Shown here one piece after another: positions 1 through 11,179 of a stretch of 64,000 nucleotides of DNA. The DNA is taken from NCBI GenBank assembly GCA_023653785.1, contig JAMKCH010005417.1, positions 62,001-126,000 on the forward strand, written 5' to 3'. Numbering within the stretch: position 1 is the stretch's first letter; every line of letters starts with the position of its first letter. The position numbers were made by a program, and so were the translations under genes. The stretch comes from Ophioderma brevispina (Eukaryota; Echinodermata; Ophiuroidea; Amphilepidida; Ophiodermatidae). A model generated the notes under the pieces. The model was not told where the DNA came from. It searched no databases and saw only the letters and a program-made list of their open reading frames with translations.

Positions 1-1760
1 TTAAAATGACCAATTTTAGTATCCCTACCACTGCTCCTGATCATGCTCTGTGATCAAGCTTACAATATTAATCTTGAAAAATGGTTTGATTTTTTTGAAG
101 AAATATGACTTAAAAGTATCCAACTGTTATAAAGTCTGGTGTTAGATATAGGAATTAAGGTTTGGACACCATCTTATACCAAAGACGTAAACATTTATAT
201 GAAATCTTGAAAAATAATGAATAATGAATAATGAAATAGTGACCTCCTTTTTTCGAACGTTCAACCAGAAACTAAAACAATCCAATTCACATTGGCCTTA
301 ATGATTTTGTTTTTATTTAATCTGCTTATATTATTTTATGTATTTTTAATTAATGTAATTTGAATGTTTTTCTTTTAAATTCTTATTTGTTTCCGTCTTT
401 TCTTTTGTATTTGTCATTTAGCCGTTCTATTTTTCACTCATTGTTCAATTGTTAAGTCTTGTGATTTTTATTTTGTATGTTAGTTATATTAAATTATTTT
501 TCTTTGTTTCGTTTGTAATTTTTGTGTCATAACTTTTGTTATTAATTCAATTTGCTATATTATTTTATGATTTTTAATTAATTTTAAGTTAATATTGTTT
601 TCTTTTAAAATCTTATTTGTTATGTGTCTTTCTTTTTGATTGTTATTTAGCGGTTTCTTTTTTTCACTCATTTAATATTGTTTTCTTGTTTTAAAATTAA
701 AATTGAGGGAAAAAGGTTTGTCTTTTTTTATTTGTCATTTAGCGTTTTGTATTTTTCACTCAAATTATATATTTAAAAAAAGACAAAACTTTAAATTTAA
801 TTTTGTATTTTATTACTTAAAGTATCCAACTGTTATTAAGTCTGGTGTTAGATATAAGAATTCAGGTTTAGACACCATTCTTTATAACCAAGGACGTAAA
901 ATTTATATGAAAAATCTTGCAAATAATGAATAATGAAATTAGTGACATCCTTTTTCGACAGTCAACCGGAAATAACAAAATCAATTCCCATTGGCCTTAA
1001 TGATTTTATTTAATTTGCTATATTATTTTATGTATTTAATTAATTTTTACATTTGAATTGTTTTTCTTTTAAATTCTTATGTTTCCGGTCTTTTTTTTTA
1101 TTTGTCATTTAGTCGTTGACTATTTTTCACTCTTGTTCATTTTGTTAATTCTTTGAATTTTTATTTTGTTTTTATTTATATCAAACTAATACAAAACTTA
1201 AAAAAAAATGTGTAATTTTTTGTTCATTAACTTTGTTATTAATTCAATTGCTTATATTATTTTATGTATTTTAATAAATTTTAAGTTCAAGTGTGTTTCT
1301 TTTAAAATCTTATGGTTATTTGTCTTTCTTTTTATTTGTAATTATCGGTTTCTTTTTTTAACTCATTTTAAGATTGTTTTCTTTTTACATTCTATTTGTT
1401 CGTATTTTCTTTTTTTATTGGTCATTTAGCGTTTTTTTATTTTCACTTCATATGTTCAAGGTTAATTCTTTGAATTTTATTTTGTATTTATTTTATATTT
1501 AAATTTATTTTCTTTTGTTTCCATTGTTAATTTTTTGTCATTAACTTATTATTAATTTTAATTGCTTATATTATTTTATGTATTTTTAATTAATTTTAAG
1601 TTAATATTGTTTGTTCTTTTAAATATTATTTGTTATTTGTCTTTCTTTTTGATTTGTAATTACGTTTTCTTTTTTTCACATTGTTCATTGTTTAATCTTT
1701 TGAATTTTTATTTTGTATTTTATATAGTTTAAAAATTATTTCTTTTGTTTCCGTTCTAAT
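1..1760. repeat. T-rich long-period repeat region
   Basis: The stretch is strongly T-rich on the plus strand and internally repetitive. A block beginning AGTATCCAACTGTTAT occurs near 115 and again near 821. The block that follows it, ending in CATTGGCCTTAATGATTTT, recurs at 241 and 942, so the large period is about 700-706 bp. A smaller motif (TTTGTCATTTAGCG followed by a TTTTTCACTCA tract) recurs near 411, 650, 731, 1110, 1340, 1418 and 1658. Short open frames here are low-complexity Phe/Leu/Ile strings and are not credible genes. It could be a diverged satellite or AT-rich transposon relics. Confidence 0.75.
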
Positions 1761-3379
1761 TTTGTCAGTTCATTATTATTATTTTCATTTTGGCCTACTT
1801 ATCCCAATTCGTGACAATTTAGCTGTGTGTAGGTTGTTTAAAAAAAGAAAAAAAGGGGGGAAAAGGGATGAAAAAAAGCAAAACAAGGCACATTTTCTGG
1901 TAACAAAAGCTCAAACAGAAACAAAACTAAATAACAACAATGAAAAATCAAACTTCCTTGACCGATTTGAACCCAAGACCAACGGGGGGAAAATAATAAT
2001 GAGTTTGTGAGCGCCTTCGACCGAACTTGGCCACAAAGGAAATTACTAGATTTTAGTGTATGTAATATGACTCAATGTCACAAGGTGATGGAAAACCGCT
2101 CGAGGTCACAATTGACATGACCCAAATGGGGCGTGTACGGGAGGATTCCATCAATAGAGTGTGAAATAAATTCCTTAAATTTCGCAAGGAGAAAAATGGA
2201 GAACTTCTTCTTGATTAAATCTATGCCGGAAAGAAATAATTTTAGGTCATCGGGTAATCTCGAGAAACTCATCATAATTTCCACCATATTTGAGACATCC
2301 GGCTATGTAACATATATCGTGATGTAACGTAAAATCCCCCAATTTGGCTACAAGTTTCCTACGGCGGTCGGAAAGTGTGTAGTCGTGTCACAGACTGCGA
2401 AAGAATTATCGTATTAGTACTAACGTATCTCCGGCAAACGAAGGGGTTCTATGGAGATTTTTGCATCTGGAGGGTCCGTTACTATTTTGTTGGAAGTATG
2501 TACGGTAATTGGGTCTGAACTATAGAACCTATGCTGAGAAAAAAATTCAAAAGTTTTGTCGGGTATTGGTGTCGTAAACACGGAAAAAAAAGTAAGGCAC
2601 GCAATCGTTACGGGCGCATCCCTTTGTACTTACCGGACCGCCGGAACCGTTTCCAAAGCCAAGCTAAGAGGTGCGCCCGTACCGTAGGCGCCCCTATTTA
2701 AAACTAATTGTGATTTTTGACAAAGGCATTTCAAACACTGGTCTTCCTTTCATGAAAAGTGCAATGCACAGAAAAGTACCTTGATACTGACGAAAGAGGA
2801 ATATGCAAAGAAAATCACTACTTGATTTGATAATTTTTTAAAAGCTTACATTTCATTGTTGTTTTTGATCTGCGTATGTCTTGTTGTTTAATTGTTTGCT
2901 CATTTGCCTAAAATGATTAAGCTTATTTTTTCAGACTGCAATGAATAAGAACATGAAATCGTTGTTGTCTATTGATATTGTATGGACTTTAGATATTTGA
3001 ATACTGCAATAAGTGCCAAGTGTTTTTTTAAACGTCAGTTTTGGAAAAAGGGAGTATGTGTTGATACTTAAAGTGTTCTTTGAAAAGAAACAATATTTGT
3101 TGTAGAGCCAACTGTTTTCTTTCTCAAACTTTTTACATCCAGTTCTAAGTGAAGTTGTCAGTGCAACGAAATGTTCTTGAATTTTAGGGGCAACTTTTTT
3201 GAAACCCCCTTATTTGCTCACTTATTTGTAGTGTATAAACCCTTGTCGGGCAAATAGCTAAGCTTTGGCGATTCAGCCGGGTCGAAGTCGATCTTTTTCA
3301 GACCATGTATAGCCACTTCCGTTCGGGTTAGGTGCTTAGCGACATATCATTTACCCGGATTGGGATATCTGCTGATATC
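1761..3379. other. Unassigned non-coding stretch
   Basis: No recognisable gene or RNA was seen. A purine-rich run lies near 1838-1880. A short GC-richer patch at 2600-2695 contains ACGGGCGCA and its complement TGCGCCCGT about 60 bp apart. Short open frames at 2078-2330 overlap on both strands and match no family I know. Confidence 0.4.
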
Positions 3380-3600
3380 GATGGAACACGAATTCTTCAA
3401 TTTGTTTGCAAAATCTTGTTCTACTGCAGGCCTAATCGTTTTGCCATTTCGTTTTGTGCATAGCATGTCTATTTCAATAACATTTTGTGTGACAAAACGT
3501 TTTTGTCGATGACATTGAAATAATTTAAGTTTGTCACAAAGCCTATATTGCCAATTGGTCAGTCGAACTAACATCGGCCATATATCGGTCATATAACAGG
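3380..3600. repeat. Dispersed repeat shared with 5.6 and 6.1 kb
   Basis: The segment around 3390-3460, containing CAATTTGTTTGCAAA and ATCGTTTTGCCATTTCGTTT, is closely similar to 5600-5660. The segment 3525-3590 (AATTTAAGTTTGTCACA, CTAACATCGG) is similar to 6065-6122. The two blocks are neighbours here but about 450 bp apart in the other locus, so one copy is rearranged or interrupted. No coding function is apparent. Confidence 0.6.
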
Positions 3601-4824
3601 CAAAACTAGTCGAAATTAGTTTACAAATTGATGATTTGGCTAAGGACGTCTATAGGCGTTTGTTATGGTATAATATTACAAATAAATCGACCACCCTGAC
3701 AATTCATACTACCATGCATTACAAATTGCTTTAAGGATGTCATAAAATTAACCATGTTGAAAAATTAGAGAAGGCAAAACGTGGAGTGCGAATTACCGCT
3801 CGCTGCGCTCTCTAGTAATGACTACTAATATCTTAGATCTTTCCGAAAAAATTCACACCTGTGGCATACTGAACAGTGCTGGCTGGTTCCTTATAATTTC
3901 AATTAAAGTAGAAGTGGTAATGGAGAAGCTTTATGAACAGGACGCGAAACCATACACCTGGTTTTCAATGTCCATTTGCCCGAAAGGCTGAAGGCACGAA
4001 ACTTTTACGCACAAGCGCGATTCTCACCACTCAAGGCCCATAAAACAGCTGACTGTTGAGTTCAGAAGGACGACAATAATTTATTTGATTGTTATTTGTG
4101 ATCATTGTGAGGTCTTCCAGAAGCAATATTCTTTCCACACCTTTATAGTTGTTGTGTTGTTTTTAAATCTTATTTTTCATATTGTTTATATCGTAAGTAT
4201 TTTTGAGCTAAATTATGGTATCACATTTGAGATGGAATATTCCAAACTAATTGGCTATTCATTCAGATCGCAATTTTCAAACCAATTTTAGTAAAGTATA
4301 AGGTTATTCACGTGTATATTTTAATGACAGGGTTCTGTTTATCAACACATAAATGGGGGGCGACAGCGAAGGAGAGTACGTATTCAAACACTAATCGGCA
4401 ATTTCAAACAACATTGTCATGACATTTGCGGAAATGCAAAATTCTGGCGATTTCAATCACAATGAATTGCCAATAAACAAGTTAAGAATCTTGCTAAATT
4501 ACCTGACACTTTGGTGTTCTCGACAACAATTTGACAAGGCATTGATCCACACGTAAATAGAGGAGTGTATAGGCCTAACTAAGCAGAATTTTGGTTTAGC
4601 GTGAAAACAAAGTTAGGAAGAAGGTAGTTGACAGAGATTAATGCGAACCAAGCGAGTAAGCGCCATTTGTTGGTCCCATCGTCGAATTATGATAATTGAA
4701 ACTGAGTTCATGAAACGCATGGGGGCATGCGCATGGCAAGCTTTTGAAAAAAATAACTGAAATAATTAATATCGGGGGCAGTATAGCAGCCTTTACGCAG
4801 GACAAAACTGATGATCTAGGAATA

Positions 4825-5035
4825 CGTTGGTGAATTCATCAGAACACAAAAAACAGGTTACAGTATACTTTCCTTGAAGGGCTACTGTTAATCGATGGCC
4901 GCTGACTATGTTGTTGAATTTATCCGGACATAAAAAGTCCAGAAGTGTCTCTGAAGCCTGGGGAAACTGATTGATCGATTGGGACCTACGTAAGTGAAAT
5001 CGTTCAGATAAGAAAAGGTCCAGGGCCCAGGACTG
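4825..5035. repeat. Three diverged ~80-bp tandem units
   Basis: Three similar segments (GTGAATTCATCAGAACA near 4831, GTTGAATTTATCCGGACA near 4914, GTGAAATCGTTCAGATAA near 4995), each followed by AAAA and a CAG/CCAG, are spaced about 84 and 79 bp. The repeated amino-acid pattern in the minus-strand frame follows from the DNA repeat. The flanks 3601-4824 hold nothing I recognise. Confidence 0.45.
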
Positions 5036-5324
5036 TTTCTTAATAGGCCTGAAAGGCAAAATGGCAAATTTGGCTTTAGGCTGGCACGAAACATGTCGCC
5101 CTGGTTTGAAAAATTAGAATCTCAATAAAATAGCCAACCCTTCATGCATTGGATATAAGTTTTTGACAATTATAATATAAGAACTAGGCCATTTTGACAC
5201 ATGCATTTGTCATCTTTGTTATTGTCACTTCTGTCCAAGTTAAGTTTGTTTGCATTGTTTTTTTTTTAGTTAAGTGCAAACTAAAATACATATTTTTTTT
5301 TTACCGCAGGTGAGGTTGGATTTT

Positions 5325-6360
5325 CTGAAATGTTGGGATCTCATTTTTTTTCTGTTTTGGGGCATAGTCGTTGCCCGGCAGGGCAGTACGAGGACCGGTA
5401 GTGTGGGAACGTCGTGTGCGGGACAGAACTTAAGAACTGATATGTGTGGGTCTTCGGAACTTAATTTTGGATTTATTAATTTATGGGAACTGAATTGTGG
5501 GCAAATTAGAGAATGTGAGCGTAATAAATGAATGTTTTCCCATTGTTTTGGCTAAGGAGCTAAAGTTTTTTTTATTATGGATGGAAAATGGAATTTTGGA
5601 TTTGCAATTTGTTTGCAAATCTGTTCACTGCAGCTATCGTTTTGCCATTTCGTTTATGCCCGGGGGGGGGGGGGTCTAAAACACAAAGGACCATACAGGG
5701 ACGTGCCACAGACATCGGTTTCATTTTCAGCCTTCTGGTATATCAATGACCCCTTTTTTCATGCCAATTTTGGTATAGCAATGGGTCGTTTTTTTTCAAA
5801 ATTTTCTCAAATTTATTGGAAAATTGGTCAAATTTTCTCAATCGGAAGCCAAAAAGTCTAAAAATCGTTGGAAAATCGTTGAAGCCAAAATTGTCCAAAT
5901 TTGCTTAAAATATCGAAATTTTGAGGAAAAATGGCAACATTGGGTTAAATTTGGCCCAAAATTTGCATCTCTGGTATAGTTATGGGTCCCTTTTTTGGCC
6001 AAAATGGTATAGCTGGGTCCTACTTCCAGACTCTCGGAGGCACATCCATACCCAAACCAAACTTGAGAATTTAAGTTTGTCACATGGCCTATATTTCCCA
6101 CTGGTCCTAACTAACATCGGTCGGTCCAGTAAGTGACAAACTTTTTTTTTAAACGTGGGTGGGTGATTTTTGTGAAAAAAGTTGGGATCTCATTTTTTCA
6201 GTGTCTGCGCACAGTCGATACCCCGGGGGTTAATCGACTTGGGCTGGGAAGGGTGTGCGGCACAAAGTGCCGAACTTGAGAACTGTGGGCCTTCGGAACT
6301 TAATTTTGGATCAATTTATTGGGAACTGAATTTTGCCAGACCATATTATACAATGGAACT
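5325..6360. repeat. Direct repeat pair 849 bp apart
   Basis: The segment 5332-5500 (GTTGGGATCTCATTTTTT, CTTCGGAACTTAATTTTGGA, GGGAACTGAATT) recurs as a diverged copy at 6181-6345 with the landmarks in the same order. Between them, 5736-6020 contains four variants of GGTATAGNNATGGGTC, each beside T-rich CCAATTTTGG-like sequence. A run of 11-12 G sits near 5660. This looks like two copies of a dispersed element flanking a low-complexity insert. Confidence 0.65.
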
Positions 6361-6429
6361 GATAAAATGCAGGTGTTCCCATTTTTTTTTTTATTTATTA
6401 TTTATTTAGTTATTTATTCCAAGGTAGAT

Positions 6430-7183
6430 ATCATACTCGTGTACAAAACACGTATTAAATTGGGGTCATTTTTCGAGATCTGGCAGCAAAATCTGGGTGA
6501 GTAAAGTTGGTCGTAATCAAACTAATTAGCATAATTATACCAGCTATGCTTTATGTAACAAATCCTGTATTTTTTAGGGGGAAATTCTGGATTAGATTTG
6601 TATAAGAACTATTGATTAAAACTGGAATTCCGCTCTCCATAATGTTCTCTTGGGCTTCAGCAAATGAACCATGAGAATATCCCGTCCTTTGGAGTGGACG
6701 TTAAGTCGTCGGTCCCATGTATACGGAGAATCACGCCTGCGCATTAATCGCAGTTTCGATATAAGAGTAGGGTGCACGCGGCAACCCTGGCTGTCCCTAT
6801 AGTCGTCCTGAAACTCTACGCATTATTGGAAAGCAGTGCCTGAACATTGAATGATGTATCCAAGCTAAATAAGACATAAACATGATAAATACATTTTAAA
6901 AACAGTTTTATGCTGAAATTTCAAGTAATAAGGTCTACTTCACGTTAAAAAGTCGTATAAAATAACTGTATTTCACCATCAGTCATGCCAGTGTAGAGTG
7001 ATCTCTAACAGTGTTGGAAGAATCCAGACTTTGAAATCAAACGGAAATGTAGTATTTATAAAAATGCTTTTAGCACTGATTTATACATGCCTATTAAAAT
7101 CAGTCCAATTGATTTTATGTTTCCGTGTAATGGACAAGGCAGTGGTCAAACCTTGATGACCTCACCATCGCCAGAAGGGATTC
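6430..7183. other. Unassigned stretch
   Basis: No gene, RNA or repeat structure was recognised between the direct-repeat region and the pyrimidine microsatellite. Confidence 0.4.
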
Positions 7184-7506
7184 CTCATTCCTTTCTTTCT
7201 TCCTTTCTTTCTTCCTCCTTTATTCTTCCTCTTTGTTCTTCTTCCTCTTTTTTCTTCCTCTTTCTTCCTCCTTTCTTCCTCCTTTCTTCCTCTTTCGTTC
7301 TTCCTCTTTAAGTGCCTTAGTCTTTCTTTCTTCCTCTTTCTTTCTTCCACTTCCTTACTCACTTTCTTTCTTCTTTTTTCTTTCTTTCTTACTTTTTCTT
7401 TCTTCTTTACACTTTCTTCCTATTTCGATCTTTTTCTTTCGTTCTTCCTCTTCGTCTTTCTACCTTTTTCTTTCTTCCTCTTTCTTTCTTTCTTTCTTTC
7501 TTTCAT

Positions 7507-7538
<32 letters not shown>

Positions 7539-7600
7539 TCCTTCTTTCTTTTTTTCTTTCTTTCTTTCTTTCTTCCTTTCTTTCTTTCTTTCTTTCTTTC

Positions 7601-7632
<32 letters not shown>
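7184..7632. repeat. TTTC/TTCC polypyrimidine microsatellite
   Basis: About 450 bp of almost pure pyrimidine on the plus strand, grading from mixed TTCCTC units into regular TTTC units (7480-7632). It produces long open frames on both strands (Phe/Leu/Ser plus, Lys/Glu/Arg minus), which are artefacts. It ends exactly where the SINE-like sequence TATATAGAGGCTCGGAG begins, so it could be the expanded tail of that minus-strand element. Homopurine-homopyrimidine tracts of this kind can form triplex (H-DNA) structures. Confidence 0.92.
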
Positions 7633-7800
7633 ATATAGAGGCTCGGAGAAACTGGCGAGCATTGAATTAAATAAAGACGAAAAACACACGGTCTCGAACC
7701 CGGTCCTCTCGCTTACTAAGTTGAGATTAACCACCGGACCACAGACAGAGGACTGTATAATTAAGTGGACACCGGAGAAACGAGCTCTAATGTACTTCTG
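7633..7800 (-). mobile_element. tRNA-derived SINE, copy 1
   Basis: On the minus strand the sequence reads TGGTCCGGTGGTTAATCT (RNA polymerase III A-box position), then about 25 bp later GACCGGGTTCGAGACC (B box, GGTTCRANNCC). This is the internal promoter layout of a tRNA-derived SINE. Downstream come a non-tRNA body and GAAACTGGCGAGCATTGAA. The same order occurs at 7900-8060 and 50740-50875. It does not fold as a complete cloverleaf by eye, so it is not called a tRNA gene. The minus-strand 3' end abuts the GAAA/TTTC microsatellite. Confidence 0.8.
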
Positions 7801-7850
7801 TCTTTATTTGAGAGTTTCAAGCGGCCGTAATTATATTATATATATTTTAG

Positions 7851-8116
7851 AAGGGGTGGGCTTATATGAATGATTCTAGCAGAACCTATGACGACTGCGA
7901 AAGTGATAAGACAAATATTATATAGAGGCTCGGAGAAACTGGCGAGCATTGAATTAAATAAAGACGAAATACATACGGTCTCGAACCGATCCCCTCGCTT
8001 ACTGAGCTTGAGATTAACCACCGGACCACAGTGGACTGTGTCCACCGGAGAAACGAACTCCAATGCACTTCTGTCTTTATTCTGCTAGAATCATGCACCA
8101 CCAGGCCCACCCCTTT
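7851..8116. mobile_element. TIR element carrying a tRNA-like SINE head
   Basis: The ends are inverted repeats of about 34 bp: 7851-7884 (AAGGGGTGGGC ... TGATTCTAGCAGAA) and 8080-8114 (TTCTGCTAGAATCA ... GCCCACCCCTT). The interior contains a second copy of the minus-strand SINE (A-box-like TGGTCCGGTGG, B box GGTTCGAGACC at 7976-7986 complement). No transposase is encoded, so it would be non-autonomous. The left terminus recurs at 50633-50668 with another copy of the same SINE head inside, so the combination is a family and not a chance insertion. Confidence 0.75.
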
Positions 8117-9164
8117 TTTGTTTGAAATTTGATGGCGCTCTCCACAGGAATCTCCGAGTCAGAAATGTGTGATCGTGAGTCCCATAGACATTGCTTGTGG
8201 GTCACCCTATATTCTTCCTAATTTTTTTAGCAATTCATGCCATTATGAACTTACCGGTAGTATCGGGTATAGCTTCAAATAGGTTTGTGGCAAGGGTATT
8301 TTGTTGGAAATCAACAAATACAATTATTGCCCAAAATCAAAAAGGTCATATATTTGAAGCTCCCTTTTGTGTACACTGATCCTACACATAAATCAATTGA
8401 CACCGCTTTTATTCCACACTAAAACCCTGACAACAAAACACATACAATATTTAAGCTGCACGTGGGCTGAGGCATATATTCGTAGACAGAAAGAGAAGGA
8501 AAGGACCTACTTCTTTCCTGACACGAACAATAACCGGCCATGCTTTCAATTGCATTTAGCAGGCATGTGCTCCTTCAATGGATACGCAGGAGGGCGCTAT
8601 TTCAGAGATTGTACTTGTGTACTTGTCTATCGCAGTCATTTCTTCCAGAGGGTGCTGGGTCATTCATTGGCAGTTTTGCGCTAGTTGCTCTACACAAGGT
8701 GCTAAAATGTTTATGAGTAGGCCTGCAACCATATTCTCTTTTCCCCCGTACTGTTGATTTTGCAAGATATCATTTTAAAGTGGCCAACTCTCGTATGGAT
8801 GAAAAGAAATGGTTAGTCATTAGAACGAAAAAAAAAAATCATTTTATTTTCAGAGACAAAAGACATCGATCCACGGTTTTTTTTAAAGCACCAACCTCTT
8901 TAACAGGACTTGATACGCAACTACAAAGACTTTGTGCATCCGTGACAGTTATATTTTGTCTAACAACAGAAATAGTCCTGACAGTTTTGAATTGCCTACA
9001 GCTGTAGGTCTATGCACATATCCTTACACATGATTGATCGGTGACTCAGACTTTTAAAGGTAACCATTATTCATGAAATAATAAGAGTTTGTTGTCTCTA
9101 CAGCAATATGGAAGAAAACACGGTTTTGATATATAAAAAGCAATTTGGTAGTAATGATTTTTAA
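8117..9164. other. Unassigned stretch
   Basis: No recognisable gene or repeat. An open frame at 8367-8684 (plus) has no domain I can name and no convincing splice context. Confidence 0.35.
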
Positions 9165-9883
9165 TGAGTTCGAGGTAGTTCCAAGTTCGAGTTCGACTTG
9201 CTTTTAGAGATCGAGTTCGAGTTCGAGTTGCATTTTAGAGTTCGAGTTATAGAGTTCGAGTTGCTTTTAGAGTTAGAGTTCAAGTTACTTTTAGAGTTCG
9301 AGTTCGAGTTAGTTTTAGAGTTCAAGTTCCTTTTAGAGTTCGAGGTAGAGTTAGAGATGAATTTCCGAGTTAGATATAAAGTTAGAGTTGCTTTAAAGGT
9401 GCTTGTTCCGATCGCCTCTGGGACCCCCCCTGATTTAACCGGAAGTAGTATAAATTTTGATATCAGATGAAAGGCCGTATTTTTCTCATTATCGTCCTGA
9501 AATATCAGCTTCCAAATCCACTTCTTTGCAAAGATATTAACAAAAAACTGTCGTTTTAGTGGTTAACCATCAATATTAGCACAGTAGTGAATAGGGCCTT
9601 GCAATGTGCATTATCGATTCTATTATCAAAACCGCAAGTTTGTTTCCCACGATACTTGATGGTAAGTGTACGCAGGTGCCAGGCTCTCATATCAAGTGGA
9701 GAACAAGATACGCATAAATCGGAACACCTACCTTTAAGAGTTCGAGTTACGTTTATGTTGTGTTATGTTTATGTTGTTAACTCGAACTCGAACTCTAAAA
9801 GTAACTCGAACTCGATCTCTAAAAGCAACTCGAACCCGAACTCTAAAAGCAACTCGAACTCTAAAAGCAATTCGAACTCATAA
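9165..9883. repeat. Inverted pair of GAGTTC-type arrays
   Basis: The left arm (9165-9400) is an irregular array of GAGTTCGAGTT with interspersed GCTTTTAGAGTT. The right arm (9778-9883) is the reverse complement (AACTCGAACTCTAAAAGC). The symmetry extends inward: AAAGGTGCTTGTTCCGAT at 9393-9410 pairs with the complement of ATCGGAACACCTACCTTT near 9718-9735. The whole is therefore a large imperfect palindrome with a ~300-bp centre. Open frames are repeated Glu/Phe/Leu or Ser/Asn strings made by the microsatellite. Confidence 0.85.
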
Positions 9884-10028
9884 AATAATTTTACCCGCAA
9901 TTTTGAGTAAAATAGGCAGGATAAACATACACCTGATGAAGAGGGGACAGAAATAAGTGCCTCATTTGATGGTGAAACCATCAGGTCAGTGTGGATTCGT
10001 GATCATACACTCTTAAAATGATCTAGTC

Positions 10029-10195
10029 AAATCCAGTGGCGTAACAGGCGGGGGGGGCAGGGGGGCAGGTTGCCCCCTGACGACTTTGGCCGCGAAAAAA
10101 ATTGCAAAAATCATGCTAAATCAGCCGTTTTTTAGCCCTCTGACCGGGAAAAATTGGCCTTTTGACCCCCCTAGGAGGGAAAATTTCCCAAGACT
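10029..10195. mobile_element. GTGGCGTAAC-type MITE-like repeat
   Basis: It begins CCAGTGGCGTAACAGG followed by G-runs, and contains TTGCCCCCTGACGA and CCCCCCTAGGAGGG. The GTGGCGTAAC end motif also bounds an element at 16808-17009, where it occurs as an inverted pair. I infer a non-autonomous DNA transposon relic. The right end is not clear in this copy. Confidence 0.5.
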
Positions 10196-10462
10196 GGCTT
10201 CACTAGGCAGTAAATCTAGTCGAAATTTTGAACTAGATTTTCTTTGTCTTTGTCAAATATAAATAATTATTATGCATCTGAAGCTTCCGTGCAGTGCAAT
10301 ATCGCAGTGCGATTAGCGCGTACCGCCCAACACTGCACAATACGCAAAAATATTGGGCAACTCGTCAAGCAAATACTCTTTTTATTAGTTTTGAAGCCAT
10401 TTTAAAACTATTTTTGTCAACTCAGCTTCTTTTTGAATAATAATATTGGATGACTTTTTCGG

Positions 10463-10561
10463 TTGATAACAGAAAATATCGCCCTCGCCAAGAAAATATC
10501 AGGCTCGTCTTCGACTCGCCCGATATTTGATCTAGGCTGGGGCGATATTTTCTGTTATCAA
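10463..10561. mobile_element. Short palindromic element, 21-bp perfect TIRs
   Basis: TTGATAACAGAAAATATCGCC at 10463-10483 is perfectly complementary to 10541-10561. The interior repeats the theme (GAAAATATC at 10492-10500, CGATATTTGATC near 10520), giving a nested hairpin. No coding potential. It is MITE-like or a foldback. Confidence 0.75.
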
Positions 10562-10651
10562 TATTATATAAAAATTGGTTGACTGATACCACAATTAAAT
10601 AATTTAATGTATTTCACCGGAATAAAGTCATAATGTAATTTCGTTTTCGTT

Positions 10652-11014
10652 AAAGGCTGACTCAGATATTTCCCGATGATGGCGCACTCAATTTTCAAAC
10701 AAATCGTGTTTTTGGACATACATAGTGCTTGTCCATACACTGATCATTGTGTGAAATAACTAAGCTCAAATCGAAGTCTTTGATATAAAAAATAACAACT
10801 TTGTCATAAAATTCCTAATCCGGAATTTTTGTTATACACGGTATCCTATATGGCACTGTTATACCGTGCATAAATGTTTACTGCATGAAAACGGAAAATT
10901 CGATTCATCTCTAACTTTGGAATTAAGCATTTTAGGGTGACTATCTTGAGTTCTAAACATTTTTTAGATTACTCACCAAAAAAAATATATTTCGAAATCT
11001 CGGAGTCAGCCTTC
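10652..11014. mobile_element. MITE-like element with AAGGCTGACTC ends
   Basis: The left end AAAGGCTGACTCAGATATTTC and right end GAAATCTCGGAGTCAGCCTT are inverted repeats of about 20 bp around a 360-bp AT-rich interior. The interior has its own inverted pair, ATACACGGTAT / ATACCGTGCAT near 10842-10870. No transposase frame. The flanking target duplication is unclear. Confidence 0.65.
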
Positions 11015-11179
11015 AACATATACATTAGTTTTTCTTCTATTGCGCATTATTTTACCTGCTTTAGATGTCTATGGTAAGCCTAATGTGCGATAGCTCGAAA
11101 ACCGTGTTTTTTCCGATATACCCGTTTTTCTCAATTAATAAACCTTGCTTTTCGATTTAAAAAAAAACAGACTTATAGA

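Noticed and set aside
7162..7734. Long open frames on both strands
   Set aside because: They are translations of the TTTC/GAAA microsatellite and show only Phe/Leu/Ser or Lys/Glu/Arg strings.
9198..9470. Glu/Phe/Leu-rich repeated protein
   Set aside because: Direct translation of GAGTTC repeats; the mirrored array gives the complementary artefact.
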